Source of the DNA: VRUE01 sp963705635
GTDB taxonomy: Bacteria; Actinomycetota; Thermoleophilia; Solirubrobacterales; 70-9
Assembly: GCA_963705635.1 (NCBI GenBank)
Contig: CAVPKH010000004.1
Location: 744,001 to 808,000 of the forward strand
Length of the DNA: 64,000 nt
Direction: 5' to 3'
In this document: positions 57,338 to 64,000 of the stretch, one piece after another
Numbering within the stretch: position 1 is the first letter of the stretch
How the letters are laid out: each line of letters begins with the position of its first letter
Position numbers and translations under genes: made by a program
The notes under the pieces: model-generated
Told to the model about the DNA's origin: nothing
The model's database searches: none
Seen by the model: only the letters and a program-made list of their open reading frames with translations

Positions 57338-58900
57338 GTGACCACACCTTTTGAAGATCAGCTCTTTCGCCATTCCGTCAGCCAGATTGCGGTACGGGCG
57401 GAGTGGCAGCAAAGCCTCCAACGGCTTGCCCAGACGTTCGTCGACCCGGGCGTGATCGAACAGCTGGTAAACGACAACTCCCAGATCATCTACGGGCGGC
57501 GCGGTACGGGCAAGACGCACATCCTCAAGTTCATCGAGCAGGGGATCGAAGAACGCGGGCAGGCCACCCGACTGGTGCTCTTCCTCGACATGCGCGTTCT
57601 CGGCAGCGGCTCGATCAATGCCGAAGAAGGGCGACCGCCGCACATTCGTGCAACCAGCATCCTGCGCGACGTTCTCGAGCAGATCCACGGCAAATTGCTC
57701 GCCTACATCACCGACCCCAAGGGAGACATCGAGGCCGGCGCGGTCGACGCGCTCGACAAACTGGTAAACGCAACCAAGAGAACCGTGCTGACGAACGAGG
57801 AGCTGGTCCAGGGGAAGGCACAGAGCAACTCGAAGGATGAGAGCGCCGGCCTGGAGCTGGCCCTATCCCTGCGTCCCGAGCTTCGCCTCAAGGCGGGCGA
57901 TGCTTCCAACAATCAACAGCAGAGCACCCTCGAGCGCAGTGGACGACCTCAGCAGGCTCTCTATTACCAGGAGGTCGGCCAGGCCCTGAACGAGGTTCTC
58001 GAATGCTGCAAGATCGAGAACCTGACACTTCTCCTCGATGAGTGGACCGCGGTACCGATGGAGATCCAGCCGCTGCTGGCCGACTACTTGAAGAGGTGCT
58101 TTCTGGCCCACCCCTGCATCTGCCTCAAGGTCGCGTCGATTCGCCATCGCTCCCAGTTCCAGACCCAGATCGGCGATAACCGCGTCGGCTTCGAGGTCGG
58201 TGCCGACGTCGCCGCCACGCTCGAACTCGATGAGAACTTCGTCTTCGAGCGGGATCGAAAGAAAAGCCTCAACCTCTTTGCCGAGCTCCTGCACCGGCAC
58301 CTTCAAACCGAGGCCGCGCAGCAGGCATCCGCACAGGATTATCTACAGGTGACATACGAAATCAACTCAGCTTCGGACCTGATCGAAAAGGTCTTCACCG
58401 GAGCGCCCGCGTTCACCGAACTCGTACGTGCCGGCGAGGGCATCCCACGCGATTTCATCCAGATCTTCTCGAAAGCCTTTTTCAACTCGGTGGGCGCCGG
58501 CGCCTCCAAGATCGACGCCGGCGCGGTTAGGGTCGCGGCAAACGAATGGTATGGAATCGACAAGTCCGAGAACCTCGACAGCGAAGAAGAGGAGCTCTTC
58601 AACCTGATCTCAGGACACGTGGTGGGCAAGCACAGGGTGACGAGCTTCGCGGTGCGCAAGCGGCAGGAACGCCATCGACTGATCTGCCAGCTCGTCGACC
58701 TGCGCCTGTTTCACCTCGTGCGACGGAATTGGATGCGCGACGAGGCCAACCCCGGAGATCGGTGGACGGTGTTCCGCATCGACTACGGCAGCTACGCCCC
58801 GTTGATGGGAACCAAACGGGCCCCGCGCCTTTGGTCACCAAACTCGAAATCGATCCAACTGCCGTCGATCGACAACTTCCTCAAGCACTTGCCGTCATAA
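57338..58900 (+). CDS. Orphan P-loop ATPase (ORC/STAND-like), unknown function
   Basis: 520 aa from GTG 57338, preceded by GGGAGGGGG. Walker A GRRGTGKT (residues 53-60) and a Walker B-like LTLLLDEWTAVP (Asp234-Glu235) mark an AAA-like NTPase. Between them is a long helical region (EGRPPHIRATSILRDVL) and after them a charged C-terminal domain with KHRVTSFAVRKRQERHRL and RLWSPNSKS. The base composition is visibly lower in G+C than its neighbours, with AAG/AAC/ATA codons. It is flanked by unrelated genes. I see no partner gene; it could be a defence or DNA-management ATPase acquired by transfer. Confidence 0.8.
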   Translation: MTTPFEDQLFRHSVSQIAVRAEWQQSLQRLAQTFVDPGVIEQLVNDNSQIIYGRRGTGKTHILKFIEQGIEERGQATRLVLFLDMRVLGSGSINAEEGRPPHIRATSILRDVLEQIHGKLLAYITDPKGDIEAGAVDALDKLVNATKRTVLTNEELVQGKAQSNSKDESAGLELALSLRPELRLKAGDASNNQQQSTLERSGRPQQALYYQEVGQALNEVLECCKIENLTLLLDEWTAVPMEIQPLLADYLKRCFLAHPCICLKVASIRHRSQFQTQIGDNRVGFEVGADVAATLELDENFVFERDRKKSLNLFAELLHRHLQTEAAQQASAQDYLQVTYEINSASDLIEKVFTGAPAFTELVRAGEGIPRDFIQIFSKAFFNSVGAGASKIDAGAVRVAANEWYGIDKSENLDSEEEELFNLISGHVVGKHRVTSFAVRKRQERHRLICQLVDLRLFHLVRRNWMRDEANPGDRWTVFRIDYGSYAPLMGTKRAPRLWSPNSKSIQLPSIDNFLKHLPS

Positions 58901-58916
58901 GGCGGCGGCGAGGCGA

Positions 58917-59819
58917 TCACAAAGCGGCGGTCCAGGCCGCGGCGAGCCCGCGGAAAGGCGCGTAGGGCGCGTAGAACTCCTCGACCTCCTCGACCGTGGC
59001 GCGGCGACCGAGGCGGGCCAGGCGGCCAACCAGCTTCATGTATATGAGGTCACCGGCGGGCAGCGAGTCGGGGTCGCCGCGACCGAAGAGGCCGAGGCAC
59101 TGGACCGTCCAGGGACCGATCTCGCGCACGCTGAGCAGGCGCCGATCGGCCTCCGATTCGCTCGGGTTGCAGCGGCCGGCCGAGATGTCGCCGGCGATCG
59201 CGCGCAGGGCGATCGCGCGCTTCAGCGCCAGCCCCAGAGACTCGAGTTCGACCGGCGCCCGCCCGGCGATCAGGTCCGGGGTGGGCACGTCGCGCAGGCC
59301 GTCGCGGCCGGGCCCGAGGCGCAGGCCCCAGCGGCCGACCATGCGGCGCTGGATGCGGGCGGCGCGGCCGCTCTCGATCAGCTGCTTGACCACCGCCCAG
59401 GCCAGCGCCTCCCAGGGCCAGGGACGGCGGCGCGGGCGCAGGTAGGGGCGGCGGCGCAGCTGCGGCCCCAGCAGCGGGTCGCGACGGAAGCAGCGGTAGA
59501 ACTCGCCAAGGTCGTCATCGACGCCGAGCGCGAAGCGCATTCGCTCCAGCGCGAGCTCCAGCTCGGCGGGCCCGGCCTCCCCCAGGGGAGCCCTGACTCC
59601 CGCCCCGGGCACCGCGATCGAACCGGGATCCAGCGGCTCCGCCCGCAGGACGACCCGCCCCTTCCCCGGCTCCCAGGCGCGGGTCAGCACCGGGCGGCCA
59701 TCGACGTGCAGGAGGCGACTGGCGACGCCGTCCTCGATCCGCATCACCCCGTCCTCGCCGCCGTAGCGAGGCAGGCGGTAGGGCGACGGTGGGCTGACCT
59801 CTACCTCGCGGCAGGTCAC
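58917..59819 (-). CDS. alkA: DNA-3-methyladenine glycosylase II (AlkA-like)
   Basis: 300 aa. HhH-GPD base-excision glycosylase. The hairpin-helix-hairpin region with IGPWTVQCLGLFGRG is followed by the catalytic Asp in SLPAGDLIYMKLVG. The N-terminal part (SPPSPYRLPRYGGEDGV, VDGRPVLTRAWEP) looks like the AlkA N-terminal beta domain. It removes alkylated purines. It is preceded by a short gene whose stop overlaps its start by 4 bp. Confidence 0.9.
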   Translation of the reverse strand: MTCREVEVSPPSPYRLPRYGGEDGVMRIEDGVASRLLHVDGRPVLTRAWEPGKGRVVLRAEPLDPGSIAVPGAGVRAPLGEAGPAELELALERMRFALGVDDDLGEFYRCFRRDPLLGPQLRRRPYLRPRRRPWPWEALAWAVVKQLIESGRAARIQRRMVGRWGLRLGPGRDGLRDVPTPDLIAGRAPVELESLGLALKRAIALRAIAGDISAGRCNPSESEADRRLLSVREIGPWTVQCLGLFGRGDPDSLPAGDLIYMKLVGRLARLGRRATVEEVEEFYAPYAPFRGLAAAWTAAL

Positions 59820-60130
59820 CGCCCGAGCAGGTGCACGTCGACCAGGAAGGAGCGGCTGGCGACGACGTTGGTGGGGCGTTCGCGGCGCCTGGCGAGGCGC
59901 TTGGACGAGCGCCCGCGCGAGCCGACCGCGCTGACCGCGCGCACCGCGGCGACCGTTGCGGCGCCGGCCAGGACCCCGCCGGCGGCGGCAATCGCGGCGC
60001 TGCGCACCTCGCCACGCAGGACCGGCAGGGCCGGCTCTTCGTAGCTCTGCAGCACGCGCACCGAACCCTCGCTGCCGGGCTCGGCGTCCTCCTCGGCCAC
60101 AACTTCGGCTTCGAGCTCAAAATCAGGCAT
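59816..60130 (-). CDS. Small hypothetical protein with one hydrophobic segment
   Basis: 104 aa from ATG 60130 (MPDFELEAEVVAEEDAEPG). An acidic N-terminus, a moderately hydrophobic Ala-rich helix (AAIAAAGGVLAGAATVAAVRAV), then a basic Arg-rich stretch (RGRSSKRLARRRERPTNV) and SFLVDVHLLGR. Function unknown. Overlap with alkA (ATGA-type) suggests co-translation. Confidence 0.6.
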   Translation of the reverse strand: MPDFELEAEVVAEEDAEPGSEGSVRVLQSYEEPALPVLRGEVRSAAIAAAGGVLAGAATVAAVRAVSAVGSRGRSSKRLARRRERPTNVVASRSFLVDVHLLGR

Positions 60131-60213
60131 CCGGATCGACTCTAGCGAGAGCATCTCCCGGCACCGGGCATGGACTGGGTAAACCCCGGAACGTGCGGGT
60201 ATGGGAGGGACTC

Positions 60214-61350
60214 CTAGAGCGAGCGCTCGAAGATGCGGTACTTCTTGACCACCCTGCCGCCCATGCCTTCCATCGCCCGGTTCATCGGGCCGTTGGTCTC
60301 GAGGATCCAGCCCATCTCACCGCCCCCGATCTTGCCCGGCTGCGCGGCCGTCTCCAGGTGCTTGAGGTAGAGGCCGGCGGCGACGCCGCTGTGGCGGTAG
60401 TCGTGCTTGACGCCGAGGGCGAAGACGCGCAGCTGGTCGATCTTGGCCTTGCCGCGCAGGAACTTGAGCCAGCCGAAGGGCAGCAGCCGGCCGCCGAGCT
60501 TGGCCATCACCTGGTTGATGTCGGGCAGGGTGAGGGCGGCGCCGATCACCTCGCCGTCCTTCTCGGCCATGAAGGCCCAGTCCTCGTCGATCACCTGCTT
60601 CAGGTTCTTGGCCTGGAACTCGACCTCGGCGTCGGTGATCGGGACGAAGCCCCAGTTGTCGCCCCAGGCCTCGTTGTAGACGTCGGTGAAGCGGCGCACC
60701 TCGTCGACCATTTCGCGCTTGCGCAGGTTGCGGATCACGATCCCTTCGTCGTGCAGCGCCTTCTCCGCGGCCTCGTGGATGGAGGGGTCGAAGCGCTCGC
60801 CCTCCTTGAGGTCGCCGAACTGCAGTTCCCACATCTGCACGTCCATCGCCTTGGCAAAGCCCTCGGCCTCGATCAGCTCGCGGTAGTGGGGCGGGTGCCA
60901 GGGCTCGAGGATCATCGGCCGCCGGTCAAAACCATCGATGAGGATGCCGATCTCGTCGTTGGTGGTGAAGTCCATCGGGCCGAGGATGCGGCCGCGGCCC
61001 TTGCCCCGCGCCCACTCGCTGGCGGCGCCGAGCAGGGCGGCGGCGACCTCGGCGTCGTTGGCCGTCTCGAAGAAGCCGAACATCGCGTCGCTGCCGCCCT
61101 GGTACTCGTCCCAGCGGCGATCGACCTGGGCGCTGATGCGGCCGACCGCCTCGCCGTCCCGCTCAGCGAGGAAGAGCTCGACCTCGGCGTGCTCGAAGTA
61201 GGGGTTCTTCTCGCGGTTGAGGAACTCCATCCGCTCGAAGATCAGCGGCGCCACCCACTGCGGCTGATCGCGGTGCAGCCGGAACGGCACCTTGACGAAG
61301 CGCTTCAGCTCGCGTCGCGTCCTGACCGGCCGGATGGTCACGCTTGCCAT
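60214..61350 (-). CDS. GNAT-family N-acyltransferase (YghO-like; candidate ceramide synthase)
   Basis: 378 aa from ATG 61350 (a GTG at 61341 is also possible). Characteristic segments are KVPFRLHRDQPQWVAPLIFER, REKNPYFEHAEVELFLAERDG, VGRISAQVDRRWDEYQGG, MDFTTNDEIGILIDGFDRRP, GWLKFLRGKAKIDQLRVFALG and a C-terminal GGEMGWILETNGPMNRAMEGMGG. This is the YghO-type GNAT group, to which the Caulobacter ceramide synthase bCerS belongs. Its divergent neighbour is a serine-palmitoyltransferase-like enzyme, which supports a lipid N-acylation role. The lipid assignment is inference. Confidence 0.8.
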   Translation of the reverse strand: MASVTIRPVRTRRELKRFVKVPFRLHRDQPQWVAPLIFERMEFLNREKNPYFEHAEVELFLAERDGEAVGRISAQVDRRWDEYQGGSDAMFGFFETANDAEVAAALLGAASEWARGKGRGRILGPMDFTTNDEIGILIDGFDRRPMILEPWHPPHYRELIEAEGFAKAMDVQMWELQFGDLKEGERFDPSIHEAAEKALHDEGIVIRNLRKREMVDEVRRFTDVYNEAWGDNWGFVPITDAEVEFQAKNLKQVIDEDWAFMAEKDGEVIGAALTLPDINQVMAKLGGRLLPFGWLKFLRGKAKIDQLRVFALGVKHDYRHSGVAAGLYLKHLETAAQPGKIGGGEMGWILETNGPMNRAMEGMGGRVVKKYRIFERSL

Positions 61351-61376
61351 GTGAGCCGGAACCTACACTCTGAGCG

Positions 61377-62636
61377 ATGAGCGAGACAGCGAAGGCCCCC
61401 CTCGACGTCTTCGACAAGGCGCGCAACCACGACCGCCTCGAGCAGCTGGAAGCGGCCAAGCAGCACGACCTCCTCCCCTACTTCCGGCTGCTCACCTCGC
61501 AGGCCGGCCCGGTGGTCGAGATGGAGGGCCGCGAGACGATCATGCTCGGCTCGAACAACTACCTGGGGCTGACCGGCGACGAGCGGGTCAAGCAGGCGGC
61601 GCGCGAGGCGCTGGAGACCTACGGCACCGGGGTCACCGGCTCGCGGCTGCTCAACGGCACCACCCCCCTGCACGTCGATCTGGAGCGGGAGCTGGCCGAG
61701 TGGATGCGGGCCGAGGACGCGATCGTCTTCTCGACCGGCTACCAGGCCAACCTGGGAACGATCGGGACGATCCTCGGGCCCGGCGACACCGTGATCGTCG
61801 ACTCCGGCGACCACGCCTCGATCCTCGATGGCTGCCGCCTCTCGGGCGCCAAGCTGCGTCCCTTCCGCCACAACCGCATGGACAAGCTGGAGAAGATGCT
61901 GCAGCGCGCCGCCGGCGACGGTGGAGGGGTCCTCGTCGTCGTCGACGGCGTCTTCTCGATGGAGGGCGACGTCTGCGACCTGCCACGGATCGTCGAGCTC
62001 TGCAAGGCCTACGGCGCCCGCCTGATGGTCGACGAGGCCCACGGCGCCGGCGTGCTCGGCGCCCGCGGCGCCGGGGCCTGCGAGCTGTTCGGGCTCGAGC
62101 ACGAGGTGGACCTGCGGATGGGCACCTTCTCCAAGAGCCTCGCCTCCTGCGGTGGCTTCGTCGCCGGCCCCGCTGACGTGATCGAGTACCTGCGGATCGC
62201 CTCCCGCTCCTTCGTCTTCAGCGCCTCGGCCGTGCCCGCCGCGGTCGGCGCCGCCCTGGCGGCGTTGCGGGTGATCCGCGCCGACGGCCCGCGGCTCTTC
62301 GAGGCCCTGCTCGGCAACGCCGAGTACCTGCGCGAAGGGCTGCGCCAGCTGGGGCTGAAGGTGGTCGAGCCGGGCACGCTGCCTGACGGCACGATCGCGA
62401 CCACGCCGGTCGTGCCGGTCGTCGTCGGCGACGACTGGCAGGCGGTGCTGCTCTGGAAGGCGCTCTTCGACGCCGGCCTCTACACCAACGTCGCGATTCA
62501 CCCCGCGGTCCCCCCCGGCGGCGCCCTCCTCCGCACCAGCCTGATGGCGACCCACGAGCGCGAGCACCTCGACGGCGCGCTGGGAACGATCGCTCGGGTG
62601 ATCGAGGACTTCCCCGATCTACCCCGCTCGGGGTAG
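61377..62636 (+). CDS. Alpha-oxoamine synthase (serine palmitoyltransferase-like)
   Basis: 419 aa from ATG 61377. Fold-type I PLP enzyme that condenses an acyl-CoA or acyl-ACP with an amino acid. MLGSNNYLGLTGDERV, GTGVTGSRLLNGTTPLHVDLE, VDEAHGAGVLG and the PLP Lys253 in GTFSKSLASCGGFVAG are all present, followed by SRSFVFSASAVPAAVGAAL. The FSKSLAS / FVFSAS pair looks more like Bacteroides-type serine palmitoyltransferase than Kbl or BioF, although those remain possible. No biotin genes are nearby. Only 26 bp separate it from the divergent GNAT start. Confidence 0.85.
   Translation: MSETAKAPLDVFDKARNHDRLEQLEAAKQHDLLPYFRLLTSQAGPVVEMEGRETIMLGSNNYLGLTGDERVKQAAREALETYGTGVTGSRLLNGTTPLHVDLERELAEWMRAEDAIVFSTGYQANLGTIGTILGPGDTVIVDSGDHASILDGCRLSGAKLRPFRHNRMDKLEKMLQRAAGDGGGVLVVVDGVFSMEGDVCDLPRIVELCKAYGARLMVDEAHGAGVLGARGAGACELFGLEHEVDLRMGTFSKSLASCGGFVAGPADVIEYLRIASRSFVFSASAVPAAVGAALAALRVIRADGPRLFEALLGNAEYLREGLRQLGLKVVEPGTLPDGTIATTPVVPVVVGDDWQAVLLWKALFDAGLYTNVAIHPAVPPGGALLRTSLMATHEREHLDGALGTIARVIEDFPDLPRSG
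62619..62636 (+). terminator. Terminator overlapping the oxoamine synthase stop
   Basis: A 7-bp perfect stem CTACCCC/GGGGTAG with a GCTC loop is followed by TTTCGTC. The stop TAG is the end of the right arm. Confidence 0.75.
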
Positions 62637-62728
62637 TTTCGTCCTCGGCTGGAAAATGGCGGGACTTCGCCCGCCGCGAAAAAGATGCTCTTAGCGACTG
62701 CGGCGACGCGGCTTTGCTCCGGCCGGGG

Positions 62729-62758
62729 TTGACGCTCACCGCACCCAACGCATAGCTT
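62729..62758 (+). promoter_or_regulatory. Probable sigma-70 promoter of the IHF-like gene
   Basis: TTGACG at 62729-62734 and TAGCTT at 62753-62758 are separated by 18 bp (or ATAGCT at 17 bp). This gives a 5' leader of roughly 125 nt before GTG 62890. It is the best -35/-10 pair in the gap; 62637-62728 otherwise shows only a short GC hairpin. Confidence 0.6.
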
Positions 62759-62889
62759 GGCCCACGCGCCGATCGCATCCCGGGGCAGGGAAGCGAATGG
62801 TGGAGCACTCGACTCATCCAGGCCGGAATTTGCCTCCGGTGCGGCGCGCAGAGCTACCCAGTTAATGAACCCCGAAGGGAGGAGTCCCA

Positions 62890-63246
62890 GTGGACACAGC
62901 TTCGATCGCCCCTGCTCAGACGACCGCTTCCGCTATCCAGACCCCGCAGCACATGCAGGCGCTTGCCCGCGCCAACCGCGTGCGACTCGCGAGGGCGGAG
63001 CTGAAGCGCTCGATTGCCCGGGGGGACGTAGAAGCCTCTGACGTGGTCCGCGACTCCCCCTGGGAGACCGAGAGCATGACCCTGGCCGAGCTGCTGACCA
63101 GCCAGCGCCGCTGGGGCCGCACCCGCGCCCGCAAGTTCCTGCTCGGCCTCGCGCTCAACGAGAACAAGCGCATCGGCACCCTCACCTCCCGCCAGCGCGC
63201 CCTGCTCGCCAGCGAGCTGTCGACCAGAGAATCCATCCTGGTCTGA
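62890..63246 (+). CDS. Actinobacterial integration host factor-like DNA-binding protein (mIHF type)
   Basis: 118 aa from GTG 62890, with GGGAGGAG 7 nt upstream. Core features are ANRVRLARAELKRSIARGDV, MTLAELLTSQRRWGRTRARKFL and IGTLTSRQRALLASEL, matching the helix-two-turn-helix plan of mycobacterial mIHF. It bends DNA, compacts the nucleoid and is often essential in actinobacteria. It is longer by about 20 residues at the N-terminus (DTASIAPAQTTASAI) than mIHF. The stop codon forms the left end of the inverted repeat that follows. Confidence 0.88.
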   Translation: MDTASIAPAQTTASAIQTPQHMQALARANRVRLARAELKRSIARGDVEASDVVRDSPWETESMTLAELLTSQRRWGRTRARKFLLGLALNENKRIGTLTSRQRALLASELSTRESILV

Positions 63247-63341
63247 CGCGACCGGCTGCCGTCAGACAAGGACGCAGGGAGCGTGGCGTGCTCTGCACGC
63301 GAGCGACCGAGGACGCCGTCTGACGGCAGCCGGTCGCGTCA
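63244..63341. repeat. Family A intergenic element, copy 2
   Basis: A 24-bp perfect unique stem (63244-63267 with 63318-63341) encloses a 50-nt loop whose first 49 nt (63268-63316) match the reverse complement of 38645-38693 at 47 of 49 positions. The differences are at 63284 and 63301. The loop itself can form GCGTGC-TCT-GCACGC. The outermost bases of both arms are the TGA stop codons of the two converging genes. Confidence 0.9.
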
Positions 63342-63746
63342 GCCGCCGCCGAGGCGGCCGACCTTGAAGGAAAGCCCGCCGGACGCCCGCTGAAAGGCCC
63401 GGCGGGCGAAGAAAAAGGTGACGAGGAAGGCAACCGCTCCCACCCCCAGGCAGATCGCCAGGATCAGGCCGGCCAGGTAGAAGAGGCCGCCGACGACGAA
63501 AACGAAGACGGTGCCGGCGAGCAGGGTCGTGTGGGAGCGGTAGCCGGCGAAGTGCTCGCTCGCCGCCGTCGCCAGCCCGCCGAGGCCGGCCAGCACGACC
63601 CCGACTCCGAGCGCGGTCGGGTTCTTGCCGAAGATGCCGATCACCAGCATCACGATGCCGGCGAACACGGACAGCTCGGCCAGCGGGAAGTTGCCCCACG
63701 GCGCCGGTGGCCGCTCCTCCTTTTGCCTATCGGTCAACGGCCGCAA
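63339..63746 (-). CDS. Hypothetical four-helix membrane protein
   Basis: 135 aa from the start at 63746. A short polar N-terminus (TDRQKEERPPAPWGNFP) is followed by four hydrophobic segments (LSVFAGIVMLVIGIFG, LGVGVVLAGLGGLATAA, TLLAGTVFVFVVGGLFYLAG, LAICLGVGAVAFLVTFFFA) and a short basic C-tail (KVGRLGGG). No known domain is recognised. Its start region overlaps the end of the upstream minus-strand gene by 20 bp, suggesting translational coupling. Confidence 0.72.
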   Translation of the reverse strand: MRPLTDRQKEERPPAPWGNFPLAELSVFAGIVMLVIGIFGKNPTALGVGVVLAGLGGLATAASEHFAGYRSHTTLLAGTVFVFVVGGLFYLAGLILAICLGVGAVAFLVTFFFARRAFQRASGGLSFKVGRLGGG

Positions 63747-64000
63747 GCCGCGCGGATAACGGACATCCAGAGGAAACCTTGACCCGCCACCAGCCCATCA
63801 GCATCCCGAGTGGGCCGAGGCGCGGGCGCGAGTGCCAGTGCCCGCAGCCCGGCTCGCCGATGTCGGCGCGTGAGACCCGCAGCCACTTGTGCTCGGCGGG
63901 CGACGCCAGCATGCGGCGCAGGAGCTCGCGATTGCTGGTCTCGAGCTCGCCCTGCTCGCGCAATGCGAGGCGCGCGTCGGCGATCCGCTCCGCCAGCGCG
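63727..64000 (-). CDS. Hypothetical protein (partial, 5' end outside window)
   Basis: The frame stays open to the right edge (ALAERIADARLALREQGEL), so the N-terminus is missing; a TTG at 63963 is only an internal codon. Conserved segments are LLRRMLASPAEHKWLRVSRADIGEPGC, then GHWHSRPRLGPLGMLMGWWRV and KVSSGCPL. A helical N-terminal half precedes a compact Trp/Cys/His domain. I recognise the pattern from other Solirubrobacterales genomes but know no function. Confidence 0.7.
   Translation of the reverse strand, partial: ALAERIADARLALREQGELETSNRELLRRMLASPAEHKWLRVSRADIGEPGCGHWHSRPRLGPLGMLMGWWRVKVSSGCPLSARLAAVDR

Noticed and set aside
54920..58900. A plus-strand open frame of over 1300 codons spanning the GGDEF-EAL gene and the ATPase
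   Set aside because: Its first 2.3 kb is antisense to a gene with complete PAS, GAF, GGDEF and EAL motifs. Only the portion from GTG 57338 has protein-like motifs and a ribosome binding site.
62637..62728. Degenerate third copy of family B (GCGAAAAAGATG...)
   Set aside because: Only the GCGAAAAAG string matches; there is no partner block or outer stem.

Overview
This is a GC-rich chromosomal window (about 70% G+C by eye) from an actinobacterium, most likely class Thermoleophilia (Solirubrobacterales-like). The placement is inference. It rests on codon use, an actinobacterial-type IHF homologue, a type III glutamine synthetase, F420-type luciferase-family oxidoreductases, and several small hypothetical proteins whose sequences I associate with that class. 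No rRNA, tRNA, CRISPR array, insertion sequence or prophage was found. The content is core housekeeping plus accessory metabolism.

Layout. 1-6 kb: a minus-strand run of folB (cut by the window edge), folP, ftsH, hpt, tilS and a MerR-type HTH fused to a class III nucleotide cyclase. 6-23 kb: nitrogen assimilation genes, with amt-glnB (PII), a second amt and a type III glutamine synthetase. Among them lie a three-domain peptidoglycan hydrolase, a HAD phosphatase, UspA, a LysR regulator, Sir2 and a fused hydroxyacyl-CoA dehydrogenase/enoyl-CoA hydratase. 23-32 kb: collagen-like secreted protein, metallophosphoesterase, P450, rlmN, amine oxidase, YdeI, a luciferase-like oxidoreductase, TetR and a cupin. 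32-44 kb: recD2, a DedA-like protein, an S8/S53-like protease, CorA, cold-shock protein, TypA, acyl-CoA dehydrogenase and Bcp. 44-54.9 kb: two cation antiporters, a lipoprotein, a MoxR/VWA pair, Rrf2-TauE and an NMT1/THI5-type ABC transporter. 54.8-64 kb: GGDEF-EAL protein, an orphan P-loop ATPase, AlkA, a divergent GNAT / alpha-oxoamine synthase pair that resembles bacterial ceramide synthesis genes, and an IHF-like nucleoid protein.

Two things stand out. First, intergenic regions carry long, near-perfect inverted repeats whose stems are unrelated to one another but which enclose shared cores. Family A (38617-38718 and 63244-63341) shares a 49-nt core at 47/49 identity inside unrelated perfect stems of 14 and 24 bp. 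Family B (22752-22849 and 43959-44065) shares two conserved internal blocks inside unrelated outer stems. A weaker third pair (20360-20406 and 49996-50042) has identical 14-19-14 geometry. This pattern, a variable self-complementary stem around a fixed core, is either a structured RNA/terminator class or a small element that inserts into hairpin loops.

Second, nearly every gene between about 11.8 and 27.2 kb is interrupted by single-base frameshifts, while genes outside that interval are intact. Because conserved housekeeping genes are hit repeatedly, I read this as local sequence error rather than decay. Those genes are annotated across their full spans.
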